DNA from: Clostridiales bacterium
GTDB taxonomy: Bacteria; Bacillota; Clostridia; Oscillospirales; Oscillospiraceae
NCBI GenBank assembly: GCA_022764045.1
Contig: JALERU010000058.1
Location: forward strand, 27,888-91,887
Reading direction: 5' to 3'
DNA length: 64,000 nt
Shown here: positions 7,695-15,595 of the stretch, piece after piece
Layout: every line of letters begins with the position of its first letter
Numbering within the stretch: the stretch's first letter is position 1
Translations under genes and position numbers: made by a program
Notes under the pieces: model-generated
Told to the model about the DNA's origin: nothing
What the model saw: only the letters and a program-made list of their open reading frames with translations
Databases searched by the model: none

Positions 7695-9113
7695 TTAGTC
7701 GTTAAACTCGATCAGTTTGCCGGGGTTCAGAATGAGCTTGTCGTCAAAGGCCAGCTTGACGGCCTTATACAGGCGGATCATCCGATCCCCCACAAATTCC
7801 TTTAAGTAGTTCAGCCGCCCGTTGCCGGTGCCGTGCTCGCCGGACATCTGCCCGCCCAGGGCTTTGGCCAGGGCGTAGAGCTCGGTCAGGGCAGCCCGGG
7901 TGGCGGTGTGCCATTCCTCGTCGCTCTGCTCCGGGCCCCGCAGCAGCTCGGTGTGGATGTTGCCGTCGCCGCAGTGGCCGCAGGGCTCCACCCGCAGGCC
8001 GTGGCGCTGGGCGATGTGCTTGGCCTGCTTCACATACTGGGCGATTTCCGACCGGGGAACCACCACGTCGCACTCCTCCTGGGAGACCGAGTCCAGCTTC
8101 ATGGCCTCTAAGATGGAACCCCGCACCGACCACACGGCGGCGGCCCGCTCCGGGGTGTCGGCCACATAGCAGTCCAGCCCGCCGTTTTCCAGGGCGGCGG
8201 TGGCGGCCAGATGGACGGCCTGGTCCAGCTCTTCCCGGGTGGCGGCGTCGTACATGACGATGAGCAGGGCGGCCCCCTCCTTCACCGGGAGGGATTTTTC
8301 CAGGGTGCGCTCCACGATCTCCAGCAGCTCCTGCTCCAAAAACTCAATGGCGGTGGGGACGAAGGGGAGGGCCAGGACCCTGGGCACCATGTCCGCGCAG
8401 GCCTCCAGGGAGGCAAAGGGAATGACCAGGGTGGCCGAATGGGCCGGCTGGGGGATGAGCTTCAGGGTGACCTTTGTGAGGATGCAAAGGGTGCCCTCTG
8501 AGCCGATCACCAGGTCTTTGATGTCATATCCGGTGGTGTTTTTCACCACGTTGGAGGAGAAGTCCAGGATGGAGCCGTCGGGTAAGACGGCCTCCACACA
8601 GCGCACAAAATCCCGGGTCAGACCATACCGCACGGCCTTCATGCCGCCGGCGTTGGTGCTGACGTTCCCACCAATGGAGGCGGTTTTTTCGCCGGGGTCC
8701 GGAGGATACAGCAGACCTTCAGCGGCGGCTGCGGCCTGGATATCCTGGAGCAGCGCCCCGGGCTCGGCGGTGATGGTCTGGTTTTTGTGGTCCACGGGCT
8801 CGATTTTGTTCATGCGCATCACCGAGAGCATGATGCCGCCGTACTTGCAGGTGGCCCCGCCAGCCAGGCCGGTGCCCGCCCCCCGGCAGGTGACGGGAAT
8901 GTTCTCCCGATAGGCGTAGGCCATGATGGCGGAGATCTCCTCCTTGTTCAAAACCTCTACGTAGAGCTCCGGGGGGAAGCTTCCGTACTCCGGCATCTCG
9001 TCGTGGAAATAGGTCTCGGGGATTTCCGCTCCCACCAGCACGCGCTCCGGGGCGGTGACGGAACGAATATACTCCCAGTCCGCCGGTGTCATCTTTTTAT
9101 AGGGAAACGCCAT
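7695..9113 (-). CDS. FAD-binding oxidase, GlcD / D-lactate dehydrogenase family
   Basis: A 472-aa flavoprotein of the VAO/PCMH type that oxidises a 2-hydroxy acid (D-lactate, glycolate or similar). The FAD domain shows CRGAGTGLAGGA and GEKTASIGGNVSTNAGG; the C-terminal cap/substrate domain has EPCGHCGDGNIHTELL and SGEHGTGNGR. ATG 9113 is chosen because GGAGGAGGA lies just upstream; an upstream in-frame extension lacks a ribosome site. No EtfAB or iron-sulphur partner is adjacent, so the electron acceptor is unknown. Confidence 0.88.
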   Translation of the reverse strand: MAFPYKKMTPADWEYIRSVTAPERVLVGAEIPETYFHDEMPEYGSFPPELYVEVLNKEEISAIMAYAYRENIPVTCRGAGTGLAGGATCKYGGIMLSVMRMNKIEPVDHKNQTITAEPGALLQDIQAAAAAEGLLYPPDPGEKTASIGGNVSTNAGGMKAVRYGLTRDFVRCVEAVLPDGSILDFSSNVVKNTTGYDIKDLVIGSEGTLCILTKVTLKLIPQPAHSATLVIPFASLEACADMVPRVLALPFVPTAIEFLEQELLEIVERTLEKSLPVKEGAALLIVMYDAATREELDQAVHLAATAALENGGLDCYVADTPERAAAVWSVRGSILEAMKLDSVSQEECDVVVPRSEIAQYVKQAKHIAQRHGLRVEPCGHCGDGNIHTELLRGPEQSDEEWHTATRAALTELYALAKALGGQMSGEHGTGNGRLNYLKEFVGDRMIRLYKAVKLAFDDKLILNPGKLIEFND

Positions 9114-9223
9114 GGCGTCCTCCTCCTTCTGTGTGGTGCAGGCTTGTGGGATCATACGGGCCTGCCCTATGGGTTTTATCACTTTTTCATGATAGTTTTA
9201 TCACATTTTCTGCTTTCTTCTTC

Positions 9224-9252
9224 ATTATACTGGTATGTTTTTGGAGAAGCAA
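9224..9252 (-). promoter_or_regulatory. Promoter of the GlcD-type oxidase
   Basis: On the minus strand TTGCTT (9247-9252) and TATAAT (9224-9229) are separated by 17 nt, about 110 nt upstream of the oxidase start. Confidence 0.7.
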
Positions 9253-9270
9253 GGAAAAGACGCTGTAATA

Positions 9271-9618
9271 CTATACAAATTTAAACCTAAAAATCACAAA
9301 AGTATTTGTCATATGGAAGGAAGGGAACCGGCGGAAGCCGAAGGCCGGCTGGCCATGCTCTGGACATGGGGGAGTGTGCCGCACCCGATCATTCCCCCAG
9401 GCGGCATCGAAGGAGAGGGCGCAGGTTTTGAAATCCCGCTGGACGCAGTAGATGGGGAGCTGCCGCTGGGTGGTGGAGGCGGAGACGTAGGTGGGGAGGG
9501 TGGTGACCAGACACAGGGCGCAGACGGCCAGGAGGGCGGCGGGGATGGCCAGGTAGCGCTTATGGAGGAGGAAAACCCGCTGCTTTTTGGTGTGTTTTTT
9601 GAAAAAGAGCTTCATCAT
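9271..9618 (-). pseudogene. Truncated polysaccharide deacetylase (PdaB-like) remnant
   Basis: Starting at ATG 9618 (AAAGGACGGG upstream) the protein has a signal/membrane segment and then QLPIYCVQRDFKTCALSFDAAWGND, shown here in one piece only to position it at about residues 50-75: this is the beginning of a NodB-type polysaccharide deacetylase of the sporulation type (LSFDAAWG motif). At about 9388 the similarity stops and the frame continues with about 38 unrelated residues. The remaining ~180 aa of the catalytic domain are absent from the window, so the gene is probably a deletion remnant. Confidence 0.6.
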
Positions 9619-9723
9619 GATCCCGTCCTTTCTGTTGCAAGCCTATGCGGGAAACTGCAATTCATGCGGGAAGGGGGAGAAAAAGGACGGGCTGTGGAGG
9701 ACAGGCGCTTCCCGGCAGAAAGG

Positions 9724-9761
9724 CGGCGCCCCCTGGCCGAAGCTCGGACCAGGGGGCGCCG
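9724..9761 (-). terminator. Terminator of the eut operon
   Basis: A 13-bp GC-rich stem (CGGCGCCCCCTGG with its complement) lies about 100 nt beyond the eutP stop on the minus strand and is followed by a short T-rich stretch. The gap 9619-9861 holds nothing else recognisable. Confidence 0.65.
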
Positions 9762-9861
9762 TCTTATGGAGTTTTGCATGGATTTGCAAACCGAACGATG
9801 AGGTAAGCCCGGCGGGGGAGAGGCCCGGCGGAAAGGTAGAGACGGGGAGGCCGTGGAAGGG

Positions 9862-10299
9862 TCACGTGGCCTCCTCGGCCAGAAAATCCGCCAGGGCCTG
9901 AATCCCTTGGCCGGTGAAGGAGCTTACAGTGAAGATGGGGTGGGCCCCCGCCAGCTCCAGCAGATCTTTGGCCTGGCGGAGCTGGGCCTCGGTGGCCAGG
10001 TCGGCTTTGGAGATGACCCCCGCCACCGGGATGGGGAAGGAGGAAGCCTGGCCGGGGGAGAACATATAGCGCTCCTGGGTGGGGTCCAGCACAAAGACCG
10101 CCCAGTCGGCCTCCACCGAGGTGACAATGAGGGCCTGGAGGAAGGAGCGGTGCTCCAGATACTCCCCGGGGGTGTCGATGGTCTGCTGGGTGACCTCCAG
10201 GGCCTGGGTCTTCTTGTAGCGGAGCTCCAGGCCGTTGAGCTTTTGGCAGAGGGTGGTCTTGCCGCAGGCGACGTTGCCGATGAGAATGATTTTTTTCAT
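9862..10299 (-). CDS. eutP: EutP, ethanolamine utilisation GTPase / acetate kinase family
   Basis: A 145-aa P-loop protein with GNVACGKTT near the start, DTPGEYLEH as switch/DxxG region and SKADLA as the NKxD counterpart. EutP of enteric bacteria is reported to act as an acetate kinase, which would complete acetyl-CoA to acetate conversion after PduL. The start overlaps the eutS stop as ATGA, so translation is probably coupled. It is the last gene of the operon. Whether the function is kinase or GTPase cannot be decided from sequence alone. Confidence 0.92.
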   Translation of the reverse strand: MKKIILIGNVACGKTTLCQKLNGLELRYKKTQALEVTQQTIDTPGEYLEHRSFLQALIVTSVEADWAVFVLDPTQERYMFSPGQASSFPIPVAGVISKADLATEAQLRQAKDLLELAGAHPIFTVSSFTGQGIQALADFLAEEAT

Positions 10300-10655
10300 G
10301 TTCTTGTAATTTCAGTGGGGGTGAATTTCAGCAGGGAATGGAGCACGTCCAGGACGTTTTTCACGCTGGTTTCCACGCTGGCCACGTCGCCGCCGATGAC
10401 CAGGGAGCCGTTGAAGCGGTCCACGAAAATGACTTCCACCGTGGCCGCCTTGGTGGCGATGTCCGCCCCGATGATGGCCCCCTCGCTGGGGGTAATGGTC
10501 ATGATGCCGATGGCCCCCATGTGGTCGCCGATGACCCCCAGCTTTTTGTAGATGTCCGGGTTGGGATTGGCGATGACGTGGGCCAAGGTGACCTGTTTGC
10601 CAGGGACAAATTCCTGGATAATGCGCTGTTTTTCGCCGGGAAATTGATCTGCCAT
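10296..10655 (-). CDS. eutS: EutS, circularly permuted BMC hexamer shell protein
   Basis: A 119-aa BMC-domain protein of the EutS/PduU class, with an N-terminal extension (residues 1-25) before the permuted BMC fold ([21 protein letters not shown], here positions about 46-66, and [15 protein letters not shown]). EutS hexamers form bent facets of the ethanolamine microcompartment shell. ATG at 10655; it lies 24 nt after the PduT-like gene and overlaps eutP by 4 nt. Confidence 0.95.
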   Translation of the reverse strand: MADQFPGEKQRIIQEFVPGKQVTLAHVIANPNPDIYKKLGVIGDHMGAIGIMTITPSEGAIIGADIATKAATVEVIFVDRFNGSLVIGGDVASVETSVKNVLDVLHSLLKFTPTEITRT

Positions 10656-10679
10656 AGTGGTGTCCTTTCCGCAAGAGCG

Positions 10680-11231
10680 TTATAGCAAGGTGTCCAGCAG
10701 CTCGGGGTGGGGGCTGGGAATGACCACCGAGGAGACCAGCATCCCCTCGGCGTTGGGGGTGCTCACCCCGGCCTTCACGGCCTCGGTGACGGCGGCCACC
10801 TCGCCGGTGAGGATGACGAAGGATTTGCCCCCGATGCCGGTGCCCAGGCGGACGTCCACCAGGTCCACGTCGGCGGCCTTCACCGCCGCGTCGGCGCTGA
10901 AGATGGAGGCGGTGACGGAGAAGTATTCCATCACCCCCACGGCCTGCATCCGGTCGGGGAGGTTGGTCATGTTGATGGCTTTGATCACCTGGGGGTGGAC
11001 CCGGGGAATGACGCAGGAATCCACCACATGATCTCCGGCCAGCTTCCGGCCGGCCTCGATGGAGGAGTTCACCGCGGCGACCTCTCCGTGGAAGAGAAGA
11101 TAATATTTACCGGGACAGCCCGAGCGGGAGAAAATTAGGCTGACTTCAGCGGTTTTCAGCACGATATCCGCTGTCTCCACGCCCTTGGCGATGCTGTTGA
11201 GCTCCAGAAAGCCGATTGAATATACCATCAT
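10680..11231 (-). CDS. PduT-like tandem-BMC shell protein with pore cysteine
   Basis: A ~184-aa protein made of two BMC domains (about residues 4-90 and 95-180), which forms pseudohexameric trimers. The first domain has the CPGK motif; if translation starts at ATG 11228 the Cys is residue 38, the position that in Salmonella PduT holds a [4Fe-4S] cluster in the central pore. The ATG pair at 11231/11228 follows GAGG. The gene directly follows the PduS/RnfC-like flavin/Fe-S protein, the same pairing as PduS-PduT in propanediol compartments, implying electron passage through the shell. Confidence 0.88.
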   Translation of the reverse strand: MMVYSIGFLELNSIAKGVETADIVLKTAEVSLIFSRSGCPGKYYLLFHGEVAAVNSSIEAGRKLAGDHVVDSCVIPRVHPQVIKAINMTNLPDRMQAVGVMEYFSVTASIFSADAAVKAADVDLVDVRLGTGIGGKSFVILTGEVAAVTEAVKAGVSTPNAEGMLVSSVVIPSPHPELLDTLL

Positions 11232-11238
11232 TGACACC

Positions 11239-12591
11239 TCACTCTTTCACGATGACCACACGGTCTCCCACAGATTCCACCCGGCCGCCCAGGCTGGCGT
11301 GGATTCTGGCTCCCATGGCGGCCCCCTCCGGGGGCTGGGCGATGAGGGTGCCGACGGCCACTTGGTCACCGGGGGAGACCAGGGGGACCGAGGGAGGACC
11401 GATGTGCATTTGCAGGGGGATCTCCACCCGGTTGGGGCTTGCCACCTGGCATTGGGAGATCTCATAGTCGTAGTAGGCCCGGACCCCGGCCCGGGCGGCC
11501 ACCCGCTCCGAGGGGGCCTTGCGCAGGGGCCGGTGGGGGCTGGGCTGCCACTGGACCCCTTCCGGGGGCTGGTAGCGGATGCCGGCGGCCCCCAGCTTTT
11601 TCTTGAGCATGCTGTTGATCTTCCGGGGGAAGAGGCTCATGGGGCAGGCGTAGGTCTCGCAGATGCCGCACTCGCAGCAGAGCTGGGCGTTTTGGATCAC
11701 GGGGTCCTGGAGCAGGTCGTCCAGGGAGCCCCCCGGGGCGGACAGGGCCCGCATGATCCGGTGGGGCTGTAGGGGATGCCCCAGCATGTGCCGGGGGCAG
11801 AGCTGGGTGCAGGCCGAGCACTGGATGCAGGCCGACCGGGCCCGCTGGAGCATCCGCTCCAGGTCCACGGCGTGGGTGCGGGCGTGATAGCCCCCGGCGG
11901 GGAGGACCAGAATCCCTGAGGTGGTCTTGGTGACCACGGCCCAGCGGGCCTCCTCCATGGTGACGGGTTTTCCCATCATGGGGCCACCGTTCACAATAAA
12001 GTAATCCCGTGCCAGGGGGCCGCCGGCCAGCTCCAGGCAGTCAGCGTAGCTAGTGCCGATGGGGACCTGGAGGACGGTGGGACAGCGGACGTCCCCGGTG
12101 ACGGTGAGATATTTCTGGGTGAAGGGAAGGCCGTCCATGGCGTCGGCGATGGCGCAGACGGTGGCCACGTTGTTGACCACGGCCCCCACGGCCATGGGAA
12201 TGCCCGCCGGGGGGACCACCCGCCCGGTGACCTCATAGACGATGGTCTGCTCATCCCCGGCGGGGTAAAAACTCTCCAGTTCATGGACGGTGATGTCGGC
12301 CCCGGCGGCCTGGATGGCCTGGCGCAGGGCCTCGGCCTCTGCCTGGTAGTGGTGCTTCAGGGCAATGACGCAGTGGGCGATGTTCAGCTCTGCTTTCAAA
12401 GCCGTGATGGCACGGACCAGATCAGGAGCCCGGTGGAGCATGATGTAGCGGTCGGTGCGCAGCAGGGGCTCGCACTCGGCGCCGTTGACGATGAAATACT
12501 CGATGTCTTTGCTCAGTTTTTTGTGGGTGGGGAATCCGGCGCCGCCGCAGCCGACGATGCCGGCGTCCCGAATCTGATGGATGATGCCCAT
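11239..12591 (-). CDS. PduS / RnfC-like Fe-S flavoprotein (cobalamin reductase-like)
   Basis: A 450-aa protein of the RnfC/Nqo1/PduS group. It starts with a glycine-rich flavin/NADH-binding stretch (GCGGAGFPTHKK) and NGAECEPLL, has the SLBB-like middle part, and two ferredoxin-like clusters: CIQCSACTQLCP and CCECGICETYACP. A C-terminal lipoyl-like region (about residues 380-450) resembles RnfC. In PDU compartments PduS reduces cob(III/II)alamin; here it would support EutBC/EutT cofactor recycling or NADH reoxidation together with the PduT-like pore protein. The ATG at 12591 has AAGGAAG upstream. Confidence 0.88.
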   Translation of the reverse strand: MGIIHQIRDAGIVGCGGAGFPTHKKLSKDIEYFIVNGAECEPLLRTDRYIMLHRAPDLVRAITALKAELNIAHCVIALKHHYQAEAEALRQAIQAAGADITVHELESFYPAGDEQTIVYEVTGRVVPPAGIPMAVGAVVNNVATVCAIADAMDGLPFTQKYLTVTGDVRCPTVLQVPIGTSYADCLELAGGPLARDYFIVNGGPMMGKPVTMEEARWAVVTKTTSGILVLPAGGYHARTHAVDLERMLQRARSACIQCSACTQLCPRHMLGHPLQPHRIMRALSAPGGSLDDLLQDPVIQNAQLCCECGICETYACPMSLFPRKINSMLKKKLGAAGIRYQPPEGVQWQPSPHRPLRKAPSERVAARAGVRAYYDYEISQCQVASPNRVEIPLQMHIGPPSVPLVSPGDQVAVGTLIAQPPEGAAMGARIHASLGGRVESVGDRVVIVKE

Positions 12592-12595
12592 GGTC

Positions 12596-12871
12596 TCACT
12601 TCCTTGCTGCGGTTTCCCTGTCAACTTCCAGGGTGTCGATGATGCCCACGATGGTCATGTCGGTGGGGACGTTGCTGTCGCCAAAGACGCTCCGGGCGGT
12701 GCTGCCGGAGACCACCAGCACCTGCTCGCCCACCCCGGCGCCCACCACGTCGGCGGCTACGTGGGTCTTCTTTTGGTTGCCCTCTTCCTGGACCACCATG
12801 AGTTTCAGGCCCTCCAAACGGGGTTCCTTCTTGGTGGCCCAGACGTGGCCGATGACTCTGCATATGATCAT
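12596..12871 (-). CDS. eutN: EutN, pentameric vertex shell protein
   Basis: A 91-aa BMC-P (EutN/CcmL) protein: MIICRVIGHVWATKK at the N-terminus, a central GEQVLVVSGSTAR, and the C-terminal VGIID motif are typical. Pentamers cap the vertices of the icosahedral shell. AAGGGAGG lies upstream of the ATG. The next gene (PduS-like) starts 4 nt after its stop. Confidence 0.96.
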   Translation of the reverse strand: MIICRVIGHVWATKKEPRLEGLKLMVVQEEGNQKKTHVAADVVGAGVGEQVLVVSGSTARSVFGDSNVPTDMTIVGIIDTLEVDRETAARK

Positions 12872-12890
12872 AACGGCTGACCTCCCTTCC

Positions 12891-13580
12891 TCAGCGTTCC
12901 CAGATCAACTCCGCCCCGGACCGGGCAAAGAGATCCCGGGCCAGCGGGGTGACGATGGAACCGGCGGGGATGGAGACAGGGCTGCCCTGCTTCAGCAGCT
13001 CGGCGGCCTCGGTCTCGGTGATCAGGCGGCTGGAATTGGGAGTGCCGCTGCCCTTGGGCGCCACGATGGCGGGGGCCTTGTACTTGGGGGGCTTGGGCTC
13101 GGCCAGGACTTGCTTGGGGGTTTGCCCGGCTATTTTCACCCCAAAGACCTCCAGGGTCCGGGCGTAGTTTTCCAGCAGACGGTAGAGGGCGGTGCTCCCC
13201 CGGCCGGCGTAGCGGCGGAAGGAGAGGGCGCTGGCCAGCATGTAGGTGTCGATGCCGTTCAGCAGCGCCTGGAGGACGGCGCAGGTCACGTCGTCGGTGG
13301 ACCGGGCCAGGGCGATGTCCGCCAGCTGGGCGGTGTCCAGGGCCGTGATGACCACCCGGTCATAGCGGAGGATGTTTCGGTGCTGCCGGTAGTCTTCCAG
13401 GTCCAGAGCCACGGCGTCCCGGCAGAGCTCCTCGGGCAGAGGGGCGCCGGGGTCCCCCACCACCAGCAGCCGGGACAGGCCGTCCAGCTGGGGACAGGTG
13501 CTTCCGGCGGTCTGGCCCATGGCGGAGAGCACCTGCTGGGTGACCAGATTCACAATGGATTCCAATTCAGATGGATTCAT
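12891..13580 (-). CDS. Conserved ethanolamine-operon protein of unknown function (eut_hyp type)
   Basis: A 229-aa protein in the slot between PduL and EutN, where Firmicute eut operons carry an uncharacterised conserved protein (TIGR02536-like, from memory). An amphipathic N-terminal helix (about residues 3-21) looks like a cargo-targeting peptide; the middle resembles a flavoprotein-like alpha/beta fold (RLLVVGDPGAPLP); a K/P-rich linker (about 158-178) precedes a C-terminal module with IVTPLARD. That module resembles the EutT N-terminus. Its ATG overlaps the PduL stop as ATGA. Function unknown. Confidence 0.78.
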   Translation of the reverse strand: MNPSELESIVNLVTQQVLSAMGQTAGSTCPQLDGLSRLLVVGDPGAPLPEELCRDAVALDLEDYRQHRNILRYDRVVITALDTAQLADIALARSTDDVTCAVLQALLNGIDTYMLASALSFRRYAGRGSTALYRLLENYARTLEVFGVKIAGQTPKQVLAEPKPPKYKAPAIVAPKGSGTPNSSRLITETEAAELLKQGSPVSIPAGSIVTPLARDLFARSGAELIWER

Positions 13581-14260
13581 AGGCTCCCCCTGTTCTTGAT
13601 GAGGCGGCCCACGATGTGTCCGCCGGTGACTTGGGCGGCGTTGGCCTCGTCATAGTCGATGTGGACGGCCAGGACATAGTCCTCCCGGACCCGGACGATC
13701 ACGTCGTTGAGGGTGATCTTCCGGTCATCTCCCAGGCGGATGCTCACATGTTCCCCGTTGGCCACTCCATAGGCCTCCGCGTCGGCGGCGGTCATGTGGA
13801 CGTGAGCTTTGGCGATGATGGTGGAGCCCTTGGCGGAAATGACCCCCTCGGGGCCCACGATGAGCACATCCGCCGCGTCGTGGAGGTCCCCCGACAGGCG
13901 GATGGGGGGCTTCACGCCCAGATGACGGGCGTCGGTCAAGGAGAGCTCCACCTGGACCTTGCTGCGCAAGGGGCCCAGGATGCCCACGTTGGCGATCTGG
14001 CCGTGCTCGGTGACCAGTTTCACCCGTTCTGCGGACAAATACTGGCCCGACTGGCTCAGGTCCCGCTTTTTGGTGAGCTTGTAGTCCTTGCCATAGAGAA
14101 TATCCAGGGCCTCCCGGTCCAGGTGGACGTGGCGAGCGGAGATCTCAATGGGGATCTCCTGGCCCTCTGGGTCGGCGGCCTGGCAGCCCTTTCCCAGGCC
14201 GGCCTGGGCTACCACTTGGGATACAATATCATGGATTTCTTTTTCGCTGAAATAGTTCAC
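13577..14260 (-). CDS. pduL: PduL-type phosphotransacetylase (EutD role)
   Basis: A 227-aa phosphate propanoyl/acetyltransferase that converts acetyl-CoA to acetyl phosphate and recycles CoA inside the compartment. The zinc-site motifs are visible: ISARHVHLD near residue 40 and KAHVHMT near residue 155. Residues 1-18 form an amphipathic helix (EKEIHDIVSQVVAQAG) that fits an encapsulation peptide. The start is GTG with AAAAGGGGGA upstream and overlaps the eutT stop (GTGA). Confidence 0.93.
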   Translation of the reverse strand: MNYFSEKEIHDIVSQVVAQAGLGKGCQAADPEGQEIPIEISARHVHLDREALDILYGKDYKLTKKRDLSQSGQYLSAERVKLVTEHGQIANVGILGPLRSKVQVELSLTDARHLGVKPPIRLSGDLHDAADVLIVGPEGVISAKGSTIIAKAHVHMTAADAEAYGVANGEHVSIRLGDDRKITLNDVIVRVREDYVLAVHIDYDEANAAQVTGGHIVGRLIKNRGSL

Positions 14261-15033
14261 GGACGGTCCCCCTTTTCGTAATCGCCGGAGAGCTTGCGGC
14301 AGAAGATGATGTAAACGCAGCTGGACATGCGGTTGAGCCCCTCGATGAGGTCGGTGCGGGTGAAGACGCCCTCCTGGGAAAAGGCCTGGCAGGCGGCCAG
14401 CTCCACCTCCCGCACCTGGGTGCGTAGCCGGTTCAGGGCCAGGGGCAGCCGGCCCATCTGGCGGCTGGGGATGGGGTGGTTCATGCCGAAGTAGCGCTTC
14501 ACATGGTGGGAGTGCTCCCGGATGGCCTCGTTGTCCAGGCCCAGAAGCTGAATGGGGGGCAGGGGCTCGTCCTTGACCTCGGCGGCCAGGATCTGGCGGG
14601 TAAAGGCCAGTAGCTCCTCCAGGTCTTCCAGAAGCTTGCCCTCTCCGGCCTCCTCCGCTGCCACTTCAAGCTCCAAAATCTGGGCCATGAGGGAGTCCAG
14701 CTTGCCCCGGAAGGCGATCCGGGGGTGGGTTTTGGGCACCAGCAGATTGCCCCGGAGATGGGTCATCTCCTCGGGTTTTCGGTCCAGGGCCCCGCCGGAA
14801 ACCGCGTCCTGATACCGGGCCCGGCCCCCCTGGGTGGGGATGGGGGTGGTGGTCATGGCGCTCTCGGTTTGGGCCCCCGGGGCGGGGAGGGGGCAGAGCT
14901 GGATGTTGTGCTCCCGGACAAAGTCTCGGGCGGCAGGGGTCAGGAGGGTGTTTTCCTCCACGTAATAGGTGGCAGCCCGGGTCCGGGACCAGTGGGCCCG
15001 AAGCTCAATATCCGTCAGTAGATTTCGTTTCAT
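14257..15033 (-). CDS. eutT: EutT, cob(I)alamin adenosyltransferase
   Basis: EutT makes adenosylcobalamin for EutBC. The 258-aa protein has an N-terminal module with LLTPAARD (about residues 29-36) and a C-terminal alpha-helical corrinoid adenosyltransferase domain (LNRLRTQVREVELAACQAF). The metal-binding HX11CCX2C motif of Salmonella EutT is not present between the two parts; a metal-free EutT class is known from Listeria. ATG 15033 follows AGGTGAGG. Confidence 0.9.
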   Translation of the reverse strand: MKRNLLTDIELRAHWSRTRAATYYVEENTLLTPAARDFVREHNIQLCPLPAPGAQTESAMTTTPIPTQGGRARYQDAVSGGALDRKPEEMTHLRGNLLVPKTHPRIAFRGKLDSLMAQILELEVAAEEAGEGKLLEDLEELLAFTRQILAAEVKDEPLPPIQLLGLDNEAIREHSHHVKRYFGMNHPIPSRQMGRLPLALNRLRTQVREVELAACQAFSQEGVFTRTDLIEGLNRMSSCVYIIFCRKLSGDYEKGDRP

Positions 15034-15119
15034 AGCCTCACCTGCCTGTCCAGCGGGGCCGGCGGGCGGAGCCCGCCGGCGGAATGGATGTTATGGGATA
15101 CGGGCGCATGGGAAGGGGC

Positions 15120-15413
<294 letters not shown>

Positions 15414-15446
15414 AATGATACCTCCAGAAAGAAAGTGGTTGGGTTA

Positions 15447-15595
15447 GTGGGGGACTCATACTAGAACTTGATAAAACCTTTCAAAAGGTTTTGATCAAGT
15501 TCTGCATGAGACGGCGCAGCGTGCCATCGCACGATGCGCGTGTGCACAGCACACGGGTTTCTCGATGAAAGGATTGAATCGAGAAGCAGTATCAG
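15447..15595. repeat. Hairpin-rich intergenic element B (inside eut operon)
   Basis: Between eutE and the second eutM lies a structured stretch beginning CATACTA and ending AGTATC. It contains a long hairpin (GAACTTGAT...ATCAAGTTC, arms 15459-15506), GC-rich inverted repeats around GCGTGCCATCGCACG and GTGTGCACAGCACAC, and TTTCTCGAT...ATCGAGAA near the end. The plan matches element A at 7561-7690. It interrupts an otherwise tightly packed operon. Confidence 0.6.
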
